A stretch of 64,000 bases of DNA, from positions 342,472 to 406,471 of the forward strand of contig NZ_JAMWYK010000001.1 in NCBI RefSeq assembly GCF_023893635.1, read 5' to 3'. The notes under the pieces are model-generated. The model saw nothing but the letters and a program-made list of their open reading frames with translations. It was not told the DNA's origin and searched no databases. Positions 43,212-51,219 of this stretch are shown in pieces. Position 1 is the first letter of the stretch. Each line of letters opens with the position of its first letter. A program made the position numbers and the translations under genes. The DNA comes from Fructobacillus apis. GTDB taxonomy: Bacteria; Bacillota; Bacilli; Lactobacillales; Lactobacillaceae.

Positions 43212-43886
43212 TTATTTGAAAAGTGATCCAATCAAGAACGTGACAACCATGGTCAAAATTCCTGAAAGCAAGTTACGAATGGCCCCCTTTGTCCGGTTGG
43301 CACCGTTAACAACGGCAGCCATGTATCCGGTCAAAAGCAAGGCAATCAAGACGGCTAAGAAAGTCGCCATGATACGCAAGTTCGGCGTCGCCAAAGCCAT
43401 GAAGGCCATTGGCAATGCAGCACCGGTTGGGAACGTGACGAAGGAAACCAAAGCGGCTCCCCAGGCGGACACTTCTGATTTCAATGAGAAACCGTGACGC
43501 TCACGAACCGTCGTTTCCAACGGATCCTTTTGCATCATCTCCTTCGTGGCCTGCGTGGCTAATTCTTCCGAAATACCATCGCCTTGATACTTTTCTTTGA
43601 CAAAGTTAAATTCCTTATCATAATCATCTTTAAGGGCCTTCTCTTGGCTAATGCGCGCCTTGTGCTGCGCATCGTGAGATGACCGAACCGAAACAAATTC
43701 ACCCATGGCCATGGAGACCATGCCGGCCAAAGTCCCGGCAAAACCTGATAGCATAATTGCTCCCAGGCTTTGCCCGGCTTCGGCCACTCCGACGATGATA
43801 CCGGCAACGGACAAAATCCCATCGTTACCACCCATCACACCGGCACGCACCAAATTGTTGTGCGCCATCAACGATTGCTTTTCCAT
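43212..43886 (-). CDS. VIT1/CCC1-family Fe2+/Mn2+ transporter (first of pair)
   Basis: 224 residues. GVMGGNDGILSVAGIIVGVAEAG and SMAMGEFVSVRSSHDAQ are the first- and second-helix motifs of the VIT family, and a cytosolic metal-binding helical stretch follows (Glu-rich, about residues 75-125). AGGAG precedes the ATG. Its promoter (TTGACA-N17-TAGAAT, minus strand) faces the PerR-like gene, with palindromic sequence over the -10, so metal- or peroxide-dependent control by that regulator is likely. Confidence 0.88.
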   Translation of the reverse strand: MEKQSLMAHNNLVRAGVMGGNDGILSVAGIIVGVAEAGQSLGAIMLSGFAGTLAGMVSMAMGEFVSVRSSHDAQHKARISQEKALKDDYDKEFNFVKEKYQGDGISEELATQATKEMMQKDPLETTVRERHGFSLKSEVSAWGAALVSFVTFPTGAALPMAFMALATPNLRIMATFLAVLIALLLTGYMAAVVNGANRTKGAIRNLLSGILTMVVTFLIGSLFK

Positions 43887-43904
43887 AATACTTCTCCTAA
43901 GTTG

Positions 43905-43952
43905 TTAAGAATGAATCTAAACTATTCTACCAAGAAAAATACTTTATGTCAA
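43905..43952 (-). promoter_or_regulatory. VIT operon promoter with Fur/PerR-like box
   Basis: -35 TTGACA (43947-43952), 17-base spacer, -10 TAGAAT (43924-43929). AGAATGAATCTAA at 43909-43921 resembles the PerR/Fur half-site family (TTAGAAT-N-ATTCTAA). With ATTCT at 43924-43928 it also forms an AGAAT...ATTCT inverted pair over the -10 and start. Confidence 0.5.
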
Positions 43953-43956
43953 TCTT

Positions 43957-43984
43957 TTGTCTTGTTTCATTCTAATGTTATAAT
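43957..43984 (+). promoter_or_regulatory. Promoter of the PerR-like gene
   Basis: -35 TTGTCT (43957-43962), 16-base spacer, extended -10 TG-T-TATAAT (43976-43984). The ATTCTAATGTTATAAT stretch over the -10 resembles a degenerate Fur-family box. Confidence 0.5.
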
Positions 43985-44017
43985 TGAAATGTAGTTAATA
44001 TTAGCTAGGAGGTTAAC

Positions 44018-44428
44018 ATGCTGAACCCATTGAAATCGGTTCTCCAAGAACACAAGTTAAAAGCAACTAGTCAGCGCCTGACCTTGCTAGAATATATGAT
44101 GACTCACGACACCCACCCAACGGCGGAGATGATTCACAACGATCTTCCTCACATCTCTTTGGCCACGGTCTACAACACCTTGGAAAAGTTTGTCGAGAAG
44201 AAGTTGGTCGTCATTATTGATGGCATCTCAGACGGCAAGCGCCATTACGACGCTGCTGACCACCCGCACTACCACGTAATCAACACGAACACCAATGAAA
44301 TTATTGATGCCGCGAACTTCGATCCAGCGCCTTTGATTAAGGCAGCGCAAGCCGCAACTGGTTTGAAGATCACCGATTATCGAATCGATCTCTACGGAGT
44401 AGAACCTGATGATAAGGCAAACAACTAA
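44018..44428 (+). CDS. Fur-family regulator, PerR-like, lacking all cysteines
   Basis: 136 residues: a winged-helix DNA-binding domain (SQRLTLLEYMM, HISLATVYNTLEKF) and a dimerisation domain. The regulatory metal site residues His33, Asp78, His84, His86 and Asp97 match PerR His37, Asp85, His91, His93 and Asp104; the last four have identical spacing. The CXXC pairs that hold structural zinc in PerR, Fur and Zur are absent, and the protein contains no cysteine at all. GGAGG precedes the ATG. It is divergent from the VIT pair and near NADH peroxidase, so it probably senses Mn/Fe or peroxide. Confidence 0.85.
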   Translation: MLNPLKSVLQEHKLKATSQRLTLLEYMMTHDTHPTAEMIHNDLPHISLATVYNTLEKFVEKKLVVIIDGISDGKRHYDAADHPHYHVINTNTNEIIDAANFDPAPLIKAAQAATGLKITDYRIDLYGVEPDDKANN

Positions 44429-44434
44429 ATACAA

Positions 44435-44476
44435 GAAAAAATCGCCTGTTTCTCTTTCGAAACAGGCGATTTTTTT
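44435..44476. terminator. Bidirectional terminator, PerR-like gene / PBP
   Basis: ATCGCCTGTTTC-TCTTTC-GAAACAGGCGAT with A and T tracts. Confidence 0.88.
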
Positions 44477-44524
44477 ATGCGCGTTTTGCGTGCGCGAGTA
44501 TTAATTCCTTTGTTGGCGAAATCT

Positions 44525-44542
44525 GAGTCGCGCGCGACTTTA
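44525..44542. repeat. Palindrome possibly related to the intergenic repeat family
   Basis: GAGTCGCGCGCGACTTTA has an AGTCG...CGACT stem and a GACTTT end like the family, but not the CCGACC core. It sits immediately after the PBP stop. Doubtful member. Confidence 0.25.
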
Positions 44543-44547
44543 ACAGC

Positions 44548-46599
44548 TTATTTTGCTAAGCCATCCTTTGAGATAACCATCGACCAGAAGGCGTTGATAA
44601 TCTCGCGGGCAACACGTCCGTTAGTTCCATCCAGGTAGGAATCCATACCAGGGATGGCCAGTGACATGGCAAACGGCGTTCCAGGAACGTAGACAACCAT
44701 TGATTCGGTATAAGTCGTTGCCCCGTTTGTCGTGGTTTCGGCCGTACCAGTCTTGGCGTAGACCTTTGGATCAAGTCCATGCAGTGCAGAACCCGTGTTA
44801 TGGGAATCACTTCCGTTAGCCACGCGATTCATTCCGTCCTTAATCACTTGCCATTCGTCGTCTGACAACTGAACTTGTGATTGGAGCTGTGGTTGCGCAG
44901 TCCAAACCGTATTCAGGTGCTTAGCCGCCTTATCGGTTTGCATGATGGATCCAACCAAGTGCGGTTGGACAAGATAACCACCGTTTGCGATGGCCGAAAC
45001 ATAACGAGCCAGCTGCAAGGTGGTATAGGAATCATACTGTCCAAAGGAAGCAAAGAGATACTTACCGATGTTAGAACCAGTCGTCAAACCACGGTAACCG
45101 GCCGTCTCACCTTCCAGATCAATTCCGGTCTTTGTACCAAGACCGAACTGTCCAAGACCGTTACGGAGGGTCTGGAAGGCGTCAGAGCGAAGATGCAAGG
45201 TATCGTTTGCCTTGTACTCCTGGCCACCAATCTTCATTCCTAACTGAACGAAGTACGTGTTGGAAGAACGTTCCAAGGCGGTCTTGGCATCGATTGGAAC
45301 CGGGTTACCACCCTTGTTCCAGTAGGAGGTAATCTTCGGCGTACCGGAGATTGAAATTCCTTGGTCATTAATGGTGTTGGATGATGGGGTAATCACACCC
45401 TTTTGGAAACCAGTGGCTAAGATAGCCGGCTTCACAACAGAACCCATGACGATGGCGTGGTTAATGTTACCCAACTGGTCGGCGGATTTCTTACCCGTTG
45501 CGTGATCACGCGTCACACCAGCCATGGCATAGATACCACCGGTGTAAGGGTTGATGACAGTTGAGTAGGCCCCTTCGGCGTTTCCACCCGGAAGGTTGTC
45601 TTCCAAGATTTGTTGGACCTTCTTTTGGAACTCGGCGTTAACCGTAAGCTTCAAAGCATCCCCGGCCTGTCCGGCATACTTCAGGTCGGACGTCTTAATG
45701 TTACCCATCGTCGTGACCGTTGTCTGGGAAGGTGAACCCTTCAGCAATGATTCGTACTGCTTTTCCATGGCAGACGTTCCCACTGGTTCGTTGTGAGAAT
45801 ATCCCTGCGCCAGCAAACGATGCAAACGATCTTCGGGAAGTCCGGCCGCTTCGTTTGAAACCGTACCCGTCAAAGACTTGAAGTCGTCTCCTTCTGGATA
45901 GTTACGAGACCAGGATTCGCCAATCTTCACACCAGGCATATCCGAGAGGCGTTCGGCAATCTTGGCCATGGCGTCGTCGGAGATGTCGGATTCCTTAATG
46001 TAGGTTGTCGACAAGGCGGAGGCACCAGACATCTTCTGGAAGATCATGGCCACGTTGTCATCGACTTTGCCATCCGCGAGCTTCTTATCCATGACATACT
46101 TAGCCATGGCGGTGTTTTGTTGGACACCAGACCATTCGGAATAGGTCTTTCCGTACTGCTTCTTCAGCTTTTCTTGAATGGCGGTTGCCTTTTTAGGATT
46201 CGTCACCAGGTAGTAATCGGCCTTTGAACGGGCGTTCATGCGGGCCGTGTCCACCGTGATGTACTTAGCCAATTCCTTGGCGATACCAGCGATTTTGTAA
46301 GTCGTTGTCGTTGAACCACGCGTGTACGTGATAGCCGGCGAAGCTTGGTTCCCAGTGATGACCTTCCCAGTGGAATCATAGATGAGACCTCGGGGGGCGT
46401 TTCCCTTTTCAACCGTCTCGTCGGAACGGGCGACTTCGGATTGGTAGCCGGGCCCTTGCTTCAACGTCAGGAAAGCCAGTTGAATGAGAAGGGCAGCAAT
46501 CAAAGCCACGACCAATCCAAAGAGGAGTTTCAAACGTCCAGGTAGGTTGGCCCGGGCGTCGTTTTTATTTGCATCTTCTAAATAGCGGTTGCGATTCAT
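44548..46599 (-). CDS. Class B penicillin-binding protein (PBP2-type transpeptidase)
   Basis: A cell wall DD-transpeptidase anchored by one N-terminal helix (about residues 24-47), acting outside the cytoplasm. 683 residues. The dimerisation/pedestal region starts NAPRGLIYDSTGKVI. The transpeptidase motifs are GSVVKPA (S-x-x-K, nucleophile Ser), ERSSNTYFV (SxN) and YAKTGTAE (KTG). The order and sizes fit the elongation-type PBP2b/PbpA group; septal PBP2X would carry C-terminal PASTA domains, absent here. It stands alone, divergent from yfhO. Confidence 0.92.
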   Translation of the reverse strand: MNRNRYLEDANKNDARANLPGRLKLLFGLVVALIAALLIQLAFLTLKQGPGYQSEVARSDETVEKGNAPRGLIYDSTGKVITGNQASPAITYTRGSTTTTYKIAGIAKELAKYITVDTARMNARSKADYYLVTNPKKATAIQEKLKKQYGKTYSEWSGVQQNTAMAKYVMDKKLADGKVDDNVAMIFQKMSGASALSTTYIKESDISDDAMAKIAERLSDMPGVKIGESWSRNYPEGDDFKSLTGTVSNEAAGLPEDRLHRLLAQGYSHNEPVGTSAMEKQYESLLKGSPSQTTVTTMGNIKTSDLKYAGQAGDALKLTVNAEFQKKVQQILEDNLPGGNAEGAYSTVINPYTGGIYAMAGVTRDHATGKKSADQLGNINHAIVMGSVVKPAILATGFQKGVITPSSNTINDQGISISGTPKITSYWNKGGNPVPIDAKTALERSSNTYFVQLGMKIGGQEYKANDTLHLRSDAFQTLRNGLGQFGLGTKTGIDLEGETAGYRGLTTGSNIGKYLFASFGQYDSYTTLQLARYVSAIANGGYLVQPHLVGSIMQTDKAAKHLNTVWTAQPQLQSQVQLSDDEWQVIKDGMNRVANGSDSHNTGSALHGLDPKVYAKTGTAETTTNGATTYTESMVVYVPGTPFAMSLAIPGMDSYLDGTNGRVAREIINAFWSMVISKDGLAK

Positions 46600-46691
46600 G
46601 AGTTATTCTTTCCATTATTTAAGATAAAACGAGTAATCTTCTCCACTTTACCATATCGGGCAATTTTTCCGCTAAAAAAGGCGTGTTTTTT

Positions 46692-46700
46692 TGGTATTCT
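46692..46700 (+). promoter_or_regulatory. Extended -10 immediately before yfhO
   Basis: TGGTATTCT (TG-N-TATTCT), ending six bases before the ATG at 46707. A start seven bases downstream would fall on the A of the ATG, giving a leaderless mRNA. Confidence 0.45.
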
Positions 46701-46706
46701 TAAGTT

Positions 46707-49316
46707 ATGAAATCTTTTAAGAAACACGTTAACTTAGCCTTTCTTTCACCACTGGCGCTTTCCTTTTGGGCGCCTTTTTTCATCATGCTGTCTTACTTTG
46801 CTTACCGGGGTATGACGCCCTTTGGCTCATCGACTATCTTGACCGTCGATTTGGGCCAGCAGTATCTCGATTACTTCGCTCAGTTTAAGCACACGCTCTT
46901 GCAAGATCCGTCCGCCTTTTTTTACTCCTTTTCAACGGGACTCGGTGGCGACATGGTGGGCGAATGGTCCTACTACCTGATGTCCCCCTTTAACCTGCTG
47001 CTTTTGTTGGCAACGGCCAAAACACTGCCCGCTTGGATTCTGCTGGTGACGGTCCTGAAGATTTCGTCGGCCGGGCTCACGATGGGCTTCTTTTTGAAGA
47101 AGATGGACTGGGTGCGCGGTTACTACCTGCCAGTCTTTGCCATCAACTACCCGCTTTCGGCCTGGTTCATCGCAAACGATTTGAACTTGCTGTGGTTGGA
47201 CACGGCGATTTTGCTGCCACTAGTGGTTTGGTCCCTGCACCACTTCTATCAAACAAACAAGGTCCGCCCCTTTCTTTTCCTATTAATGGCCACTATCTTG
47301 ACCAACTACTACATCGCCTGGATGGTCGGTCTGTTTTTGATTTGGTATTTGCCCTTCATGCTGCTAGGACAAAAGAAAGCACACCATTGTTGGCAAAAGA
47401 CATTTAAGCTGTTTAGCGCAGGGGTCTTGGCCGTGTTGCTTTCTGCTTGGCTGTGGCTGCCAACCTTGATGCAGCTGCAGCTCGGAAAGACGGCACACAC
47501 CGTACGTTGGACGCTGGGCTTCGAGAACAACCCGTTGGACCTGCTGTTGAAGCTTCTCCCGGGTTCTTTTGACTTTGACCAGATGCAAACGGGCCAGGCA
47601 AACTGGCTGGTGGCACCGCTCATCATCTTCTTTTTGTGGGCCTTCTTTGCAAGCAAGCAAATCCGCCTGGCGCAAAAAATCGCGGCGGGTATGGTTATCA
47701 CGGTGCTGGTGCTGGCAACGACGTGGACGCCGTTGATTCTGCTGTTCCACGGTGGCCAGTACCCAATCTGGTACCCATCGCGTTTCTCATTCTTAATTTC
47801 CTTCTTCCTCATTGTGTTGGCGGCCAAGGGCTTCGATGAAATCTGGGAGCCGTCGATTCCGGCGCGGGCCTTCTTCTTGACGGTCATTCTGGGCATTACG
47901 GTGTACGGTTCGCTGAAGATTAACCAGCTGTCCTACATCGGAAAGACGGGGCTGTTGGTCTTCTTGTTTGGCTACTTGCTGCTGTTTGTGGCCTTGCTTT
48001 TTGTTCATGGAAAAACGCTTCGCTTACTAACGCTAGGAGGTTTAACAGTTCTCTTCTTGCTTTTAAACGCAACACTCACGCTGAATAACATCGCGTATCT
48101 GACAAACAGCGAGTACCAGCAGGGTGCAAAGGTCGTCACGGACGTGAAGCCAGCCCTGAAGGGTGATCATTCCTTCTACCGGGTCGCACAAGGAATGGGG
48201 CGCACGTACAACGACGCCTACCTCGGCCACTTTAATGCAGGCTCCCACTTTTCTTCCCTCCTACCCGCGCAGTCCGCAACCTTCTACCGAAACATCGGAC
48301 AGATATCCGGCGACTCAAAGCTTTCCTATAATAATGGAACGGTCGTTTCCGATTCACTTCTTTCCTTTAAGTACTACTTGGCACCAAACAACCAATTCGA
48401 TGTTAAGCCGCACACGCTAAAGAAGAGCACCCGTCCGGATTACGACAAGGCCACGACCGTCGCTTCTGGTAAGGACTGGCTGTTAAAGGAAAACAAGAAC
48501 GCACTTCCCGTTGCCTACGCGGCTTCCAAGGATGCTCTGAAGACGCCGTTAACCGTTCGTTATCCACTGGCAAATCAGGAACGGATTCTGACCCACCTGG
48601 CAGGTAAACCGGACGAAATCTTCCTGAGCCAAAAGCCATTGACCATCACCCATTTGGATAACATGGCGGAACCTGAACGACTAACTGGTGGCTTGCTGCA
48701 TCCAGAGGACAAGAAAAAGCGGTCTGGGGTGACCTTGACTTTTACACCCGACAGCAACGACCCTTACTACTTAAACTTGGGTGGTGCCTTTGACCTATCC
48801 GGCGTGCAGCTCGTTTTGAACGGCAAGGTGCTGACGCAGGAAACCGGCTACAACCACACGGCGGCCTTGAACCTCGTCAAGGACGCGAAGGGCAAGGAGC
48901 AGACCCTGTCCATCATCTTGAACAAGGGCATCAAGAGCCGCTACCTTGACGACTTCGCCCTCTACTCCTTCAACCAGGAGGCGGTCGACAAGGACCTGCA
49001 GAGCCTGCAGCAAAATCCGATGACCGTGACGAAGCAAAACAGCCGTCACATCGAAGGAACGATTCAAACGACGACGGACAAGTCGCTAGTGATGACGAGC
49101 ATACCTGCCGGACCCGGATGGCAGGCTAAGGTGGACGGCAAGGCGGTCAAAACCAAGACCGTTGCCGACGGCTTGCTCGCGGTACCGACGACGGCCGGTA
49201 AGCACCACGTTTCTCTAACTTACACCCCGCCCCTCTTGGTTTACGGGGCGGTAATTTCAGGATTGACTGCGTCACTCTGCCTGTTTGGTGTTATGATAAA
49301 TAAAAGAAGATTCTAA
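46707..49316 (+). CDS. YfhO family integral membrane protein
   Basis: 869 residues with about 12-13 membrane helices in the first 480 residues and a long extracytoplasmic C-terminal domain (about 490-840) before one last helix. The N-terminal block YRGMTPFGSSTILTVDLGQQ, then FFYSFSTGLGGDM and YYLMSPFNLL, is diagnostic of YfhO. Family members are GT-C fold proteins implicated in glycosylation of lipoteichoic acid or other wall polymers. No Shine-Dalgarno sequence is visible and an extended -10 ends six bases before the ATG. greA follows with its own promoter and no terminator between. Confidence 0.9.
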   Translation: MKSFKKHVNLAFLSPLALSFWAPFFIMLSYFAYRGMTPFGSSTILTVDLGQQYLDYFAQFKHTLLQDPSAFFYSFSTGLGGDMVGEWSYYLMSPFNLLLLLATAKTLPAWILLVTVLKISSAGLTMGFFLKKMDWVRGYYLPVFAINYPLSAWFIANDLNLLWLDTAILLPLVVWSLHHFYQTNKVRPFLFLLMATILTNYYIAWMVGLFLIWYLPFMLLGQKKAHHCWQKTFKLFSAGVLAVLLSAWLWLPTLMQLQLGKTAHTVRWTLGFENNPLDLLLKLLPGSFDFDQMQTGQANWLVAPLIIFFLWAFFASKQIRLAQKIAAGMVITVLVLATTWTPLILLFHGGQYPIWYPSRFSFLISFFLIVLAAKGFDEIWEPSIPARAFFLTVILGITVYGSLKINQLSYIGKTGLLVFLFGYLLLFVALLFVHGKTLRLLTLGGLTVLFLLLNATLTLNNIAYLTNSEYQQGAKVVTDVKPALKGDHSFYRVAQGMGRTYNDAYLGHFNAGSHFSSLLPAQSATFYRNIGQISGDSKLSYNNGTVVSDSLLSFKYYLAPNNQFDVKPHTLKKSTRPDYDKATTVASGKDWLLKENKNALPVAYAASKDALKTPLTVRYPLANQERILTHLAGKPDEIFLSQKPLTITHLDNMAEPERLTGGLLHPEDKKKRSGVTLTFTPDSNDPYYLNLGGAFDLSGVQLVLNGKVLTQETGYNHTAALNLVKDAKGKEQTLSIILNKGIKSRYLDDFALYSFNQEAVDKDLQSLQQNPMTVTKQNSRHIEGTIQTTTDKSLVMTSIPAGPGWQAKVDGKAVKTKTVADGLLAVPTTAGKHHVSLTYTPPLLVYGAVISGLTASLCLFGVMINKRRF

Positions 49317-49317
49317 C

Positions 49318-49346
49318 TTGCACCGGGCCAACGCCCGTGATATAGT
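49318..49346 (+). promoter_or_regulatory. greA promoter
   Basis: -35 TTGCAC (49318-49323), 17-base spacer containing GGGC-CAAC-GCCC, -10 TATAGT (49341-49346), starting two bases after the yfhO stop codon. Confidence 0.65.
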
Positions 49347-49394
49347 CAGTTTGCTGTATTTTTTATGCCACTGGCATTGAAAGGATGAATTAAC

Positions 49395-49886
49395 ATGGCG
49401 GAAGAAAAAACATTTCCAATGACGGTCGAAGGCCGTGAAAAATTAGAAGCTGAGGTGAACGACTTAATTACACGTCAGCGCCCAGAAATTACGAAGCGAA
49501 TCCAAATCGCCCGTTCATACGGAGATTTGTCTGAAAACTCTGAATACCAATCAGCAAAGGACGAACAAGCCTTTGTCGAAGGTCGCATCGTGACATTGCG
49601 TAAGATGATCGAAAACGCAGAGATCATTTCTGCTGACGACTCAGCCGCAGACGAAGTGGCCATGGGAAAGAGCGTCACTTTCCAAGAATTGCCTGATGAA
49701 GAACCTGAAACTTACACGATTGTTGGTTCAGTTGAAGCCGACCCAATGTCAGGTAAAATTTCAAACGAATCACCAATGGCTGCCGCATTGCTCGGTAAGA
49801 AGACTGGTGAAACGATTAAGGTGCCATTGCCAAACGGCGTGGAAATCGAAGTTAAGATTCTTGAAGTTAAGCAAGCTGAAGCTTAA
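49395..49886 (+). CDS. greA: Transcription elongation factor GreA
   Basis: Rescues backtracked RNA polymerase by stimulating transcript cleavage. 163 residues: an N-terminal coiled-coil finger (about 10-78) with the acidic tip [19 protein letters not shown], and a C-terminal FKBP-like domain ([23 protein letters not shown]). AAAGGA precedes the ATG. Monocistronic with its own promoter and terminator. Confidence 0.96.
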   Translation: MAEEKTFPMTVEGREKLEAEVNDLITRQRPEITKRIQIARSYGDLSENSEYQSAKDEQAFVEGRIVTLRKMIENAEIISADDSAADEVAMGKSVTFQELPDEEPETYTIVGSVEADPMSGKISNESPMAAALLGKKTGETIKVPLPNGVEIEVKILEVKQAEA

Positions 49887-49894
49887 TTTAAATC

Positions 49895-49925
49895 AAAAAG
49901 GACCACATCAGGTGGTCCTTTTTTT
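49895..49925 (+). terminator. Terminator of greA
   Basis: AAGGACCAC-ATCAG-GTGGTCCTT followed by T5. Confidence 0.85.
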
Positions 49926-49998
49926 ATTGCCCTAGTCCAAGACGACAGCGATTGAATGTGGCGGCGAGCACTTTTCAACTCGCCCACCTAAAACTCTT

Positions 49999-50022
49999 AG
50001 GCGGGGTCGGTTGGGACTTTTA
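49999..50022 (-). repeat. Intergenic repeat family copy G
   Basis: Minus-strand AAAAGTCCCAACCGACCCCG shows the full left-end core of the family. The distal GACTTT end is not evident. Located between convergent greA and the sugar uptake gene. Confidence 0.5.
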
Positions 50023-50030
50023 CGGCAAAG

Positions 50031-50070
50031 AAAAAGCAGGTTGAATCATTTGATTCACCTGCTTGTTTTA
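50031..50070 (-). terminator. Terminator of the sugar uptake gene
   Basis: Minus-strand GCAGGT-GAATC-AAAT-GATTC-AACCTGC then T5, after the stop at 50087. Confidence 0.8.
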
Positions 50071-50086
50071 TATTCAATTGATTCGA

Positions 50087-51031
50087 TTAAGCGAAAGCGT
50101 GGATGTTTCCGATAATCATGGCACCTACAACAACCAAGATTGTTCCGAAGATGATGGCCTTCATTTGAGCTGAAGACTTCTTTTCCTTCAAGATGTAGAT
50201 TCCACCGAACGTTCCAACAACGATGTTCAATTGTGACAACGTCGTGGCAATCGTTTGACCAACGTGTGGGTTAGCGGCTGAGGCGAACATGAAGATGTTT
50301 CCAAAGGCCCAAACCAATCCGGTGATCAAGTTCTTAGTCGTTGGCTTTGAAATCATCGTCTTACCTTCGCGCAAAACGAAGATGGCGATGAACAAGGCAC
50401 CGATTGCTTGACCGATTCCTTGTGGTCCAACGATGGCCGTCATGTAGTGCAAACCGTGACCAGCAGCACGCGTTTCTTCTGAAACGTAGCCAACCTTTGC
50501 CAAGAAGTTTGGCAAAACGAAGTAAAGCATGAATCCAGCAGTTGACATGATCAAGTAGAAGATTGACTTTGAGTCGATCTTTGACTTTTCAACAGCATCC
50601 TTGTCAGGCTTTGAGATGAAGACGGCACCGGTTACAACAAGAGCGATGGAAACAACTCCAACGATCCACATTGCACCAGTCGTCCATTCACCAAGAAGCG
50701 TTGCGGCAAGCAAAGCGTTCATGATGATTTGTCCAGCAGTTGAAAGTGGCACACCGAGTGACACACCCATTTGCTTGAAGAGCAAGAACTGGAAGGCCAT
50801 TCCCATTGCCCAAACCAATCCAGACAAGAGACCAACTACCCAGACGTCAACGCCCATGTAGTAGCCGTTTGGCATAACGAAGCCAAACATCGTGATCAAA
50901 CCGAAGATCAATGCTCCAGTTGACATTCCGAGCGTCTGCTGTGCAGCAGACCCTCCCATCTTAGTTGATACTAATCCAACTGACCCCCAAAAAAGTGCGG
51001 GCAGCAAAGCCATAATAATTGCAAAATCCAT
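50087..51031 (-). CDS. GRP-type sugar uptake protein (GlcU/RbsU family)
   Basis: 314 residues with ten predicted membrane helices, the DMT-superfamily glucose/ribose porter layout. The start MDFAIIMALLPALFWGSVGLVSTKMGG, the PLSTAGQIIMNALLA segment and TLSQLNIVVGTFGGIYILKEKK are typical. It imports glucose or ribose with protons, giving a PTS-independent entry for the phosphoketolase pathway. The ATG at 51031 has AAAGGAG eight bases before it. Its promoter contains a perfect cre site, so CcpA control is strongly predicted. Confidence 0.88.
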   Translation of the reverse strand: MDFAIIMALLPALFWGSVGLVSTKMGGSAAQQTLGMSTGALIFGLITMFGFVMPNGYYMGVDVWVVGLLSGLVWAMGMAFQFLLFKQMGVSLGVPLSTAGQIIMNALLAATLLGEWTTGAMWIVGVVSIALVVTGAVFISKPDKDAVEKSKIDSKSIFYLIMSTAGFMLYFVLPNFLAKVGYVSEETRAAGHGLHYMTAIVGPQGIGQAIGALFIAIFVLREGKTMISKPTTKNLITGLVWAFGNIFMFASAANPHVGQTIATTLSQLNIVVGTFGGIYILKEKKSSAQMKAIIFGTILVVVGAMIIGNIHAFA

Positions 51032-51064
51032 GTCCTGGACTCCTTTCACTTGATTACATGATTT

Positions 51065-51093
51065 ATTATAACGTGATGTAAACGCTTACACAA
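51065..51093 (-). promoter_or_regulatory. Promoter of the sugar uptake gene
   Basis: -35 TTGTGT (51088-51093), 17-base spacer, -10 TATAAT (51065-51070). The spacer and the -35 edge are covered by a cre site. Confidence 0.7.
51077..51090. promoter_or_regulatory. Perfect cre site (CcpA)
   Basis: TGTAAACGCTTACA matches the cre consensus TGWNANCGNTNWCA at every position and overlaps the -35/spacer of the sugar uptake promoter, the position expected for repression. Confidence 0.85.
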
Positions 51094-51190
51094 GCTTTTT
51101 TTACATAAAAATCACGATTTTATCCGTTTTCTTTAAAGAAACGCTGTCAAAGTCACTAACAGCAGCCTTTTAACATCCAAAAGAAATATA

Positions 51191-51219
51191 AAAAAAAGAC
51201 CCTTACGGGTCTTTTTTTA
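51191..51219 (-). terminator. Terminator of the MltG/GH73 gene
   Basis: AAAAAGACCC-TTAC-GGGTCTTTTTT overlapping the stop codon region. Confidence 0.85.
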
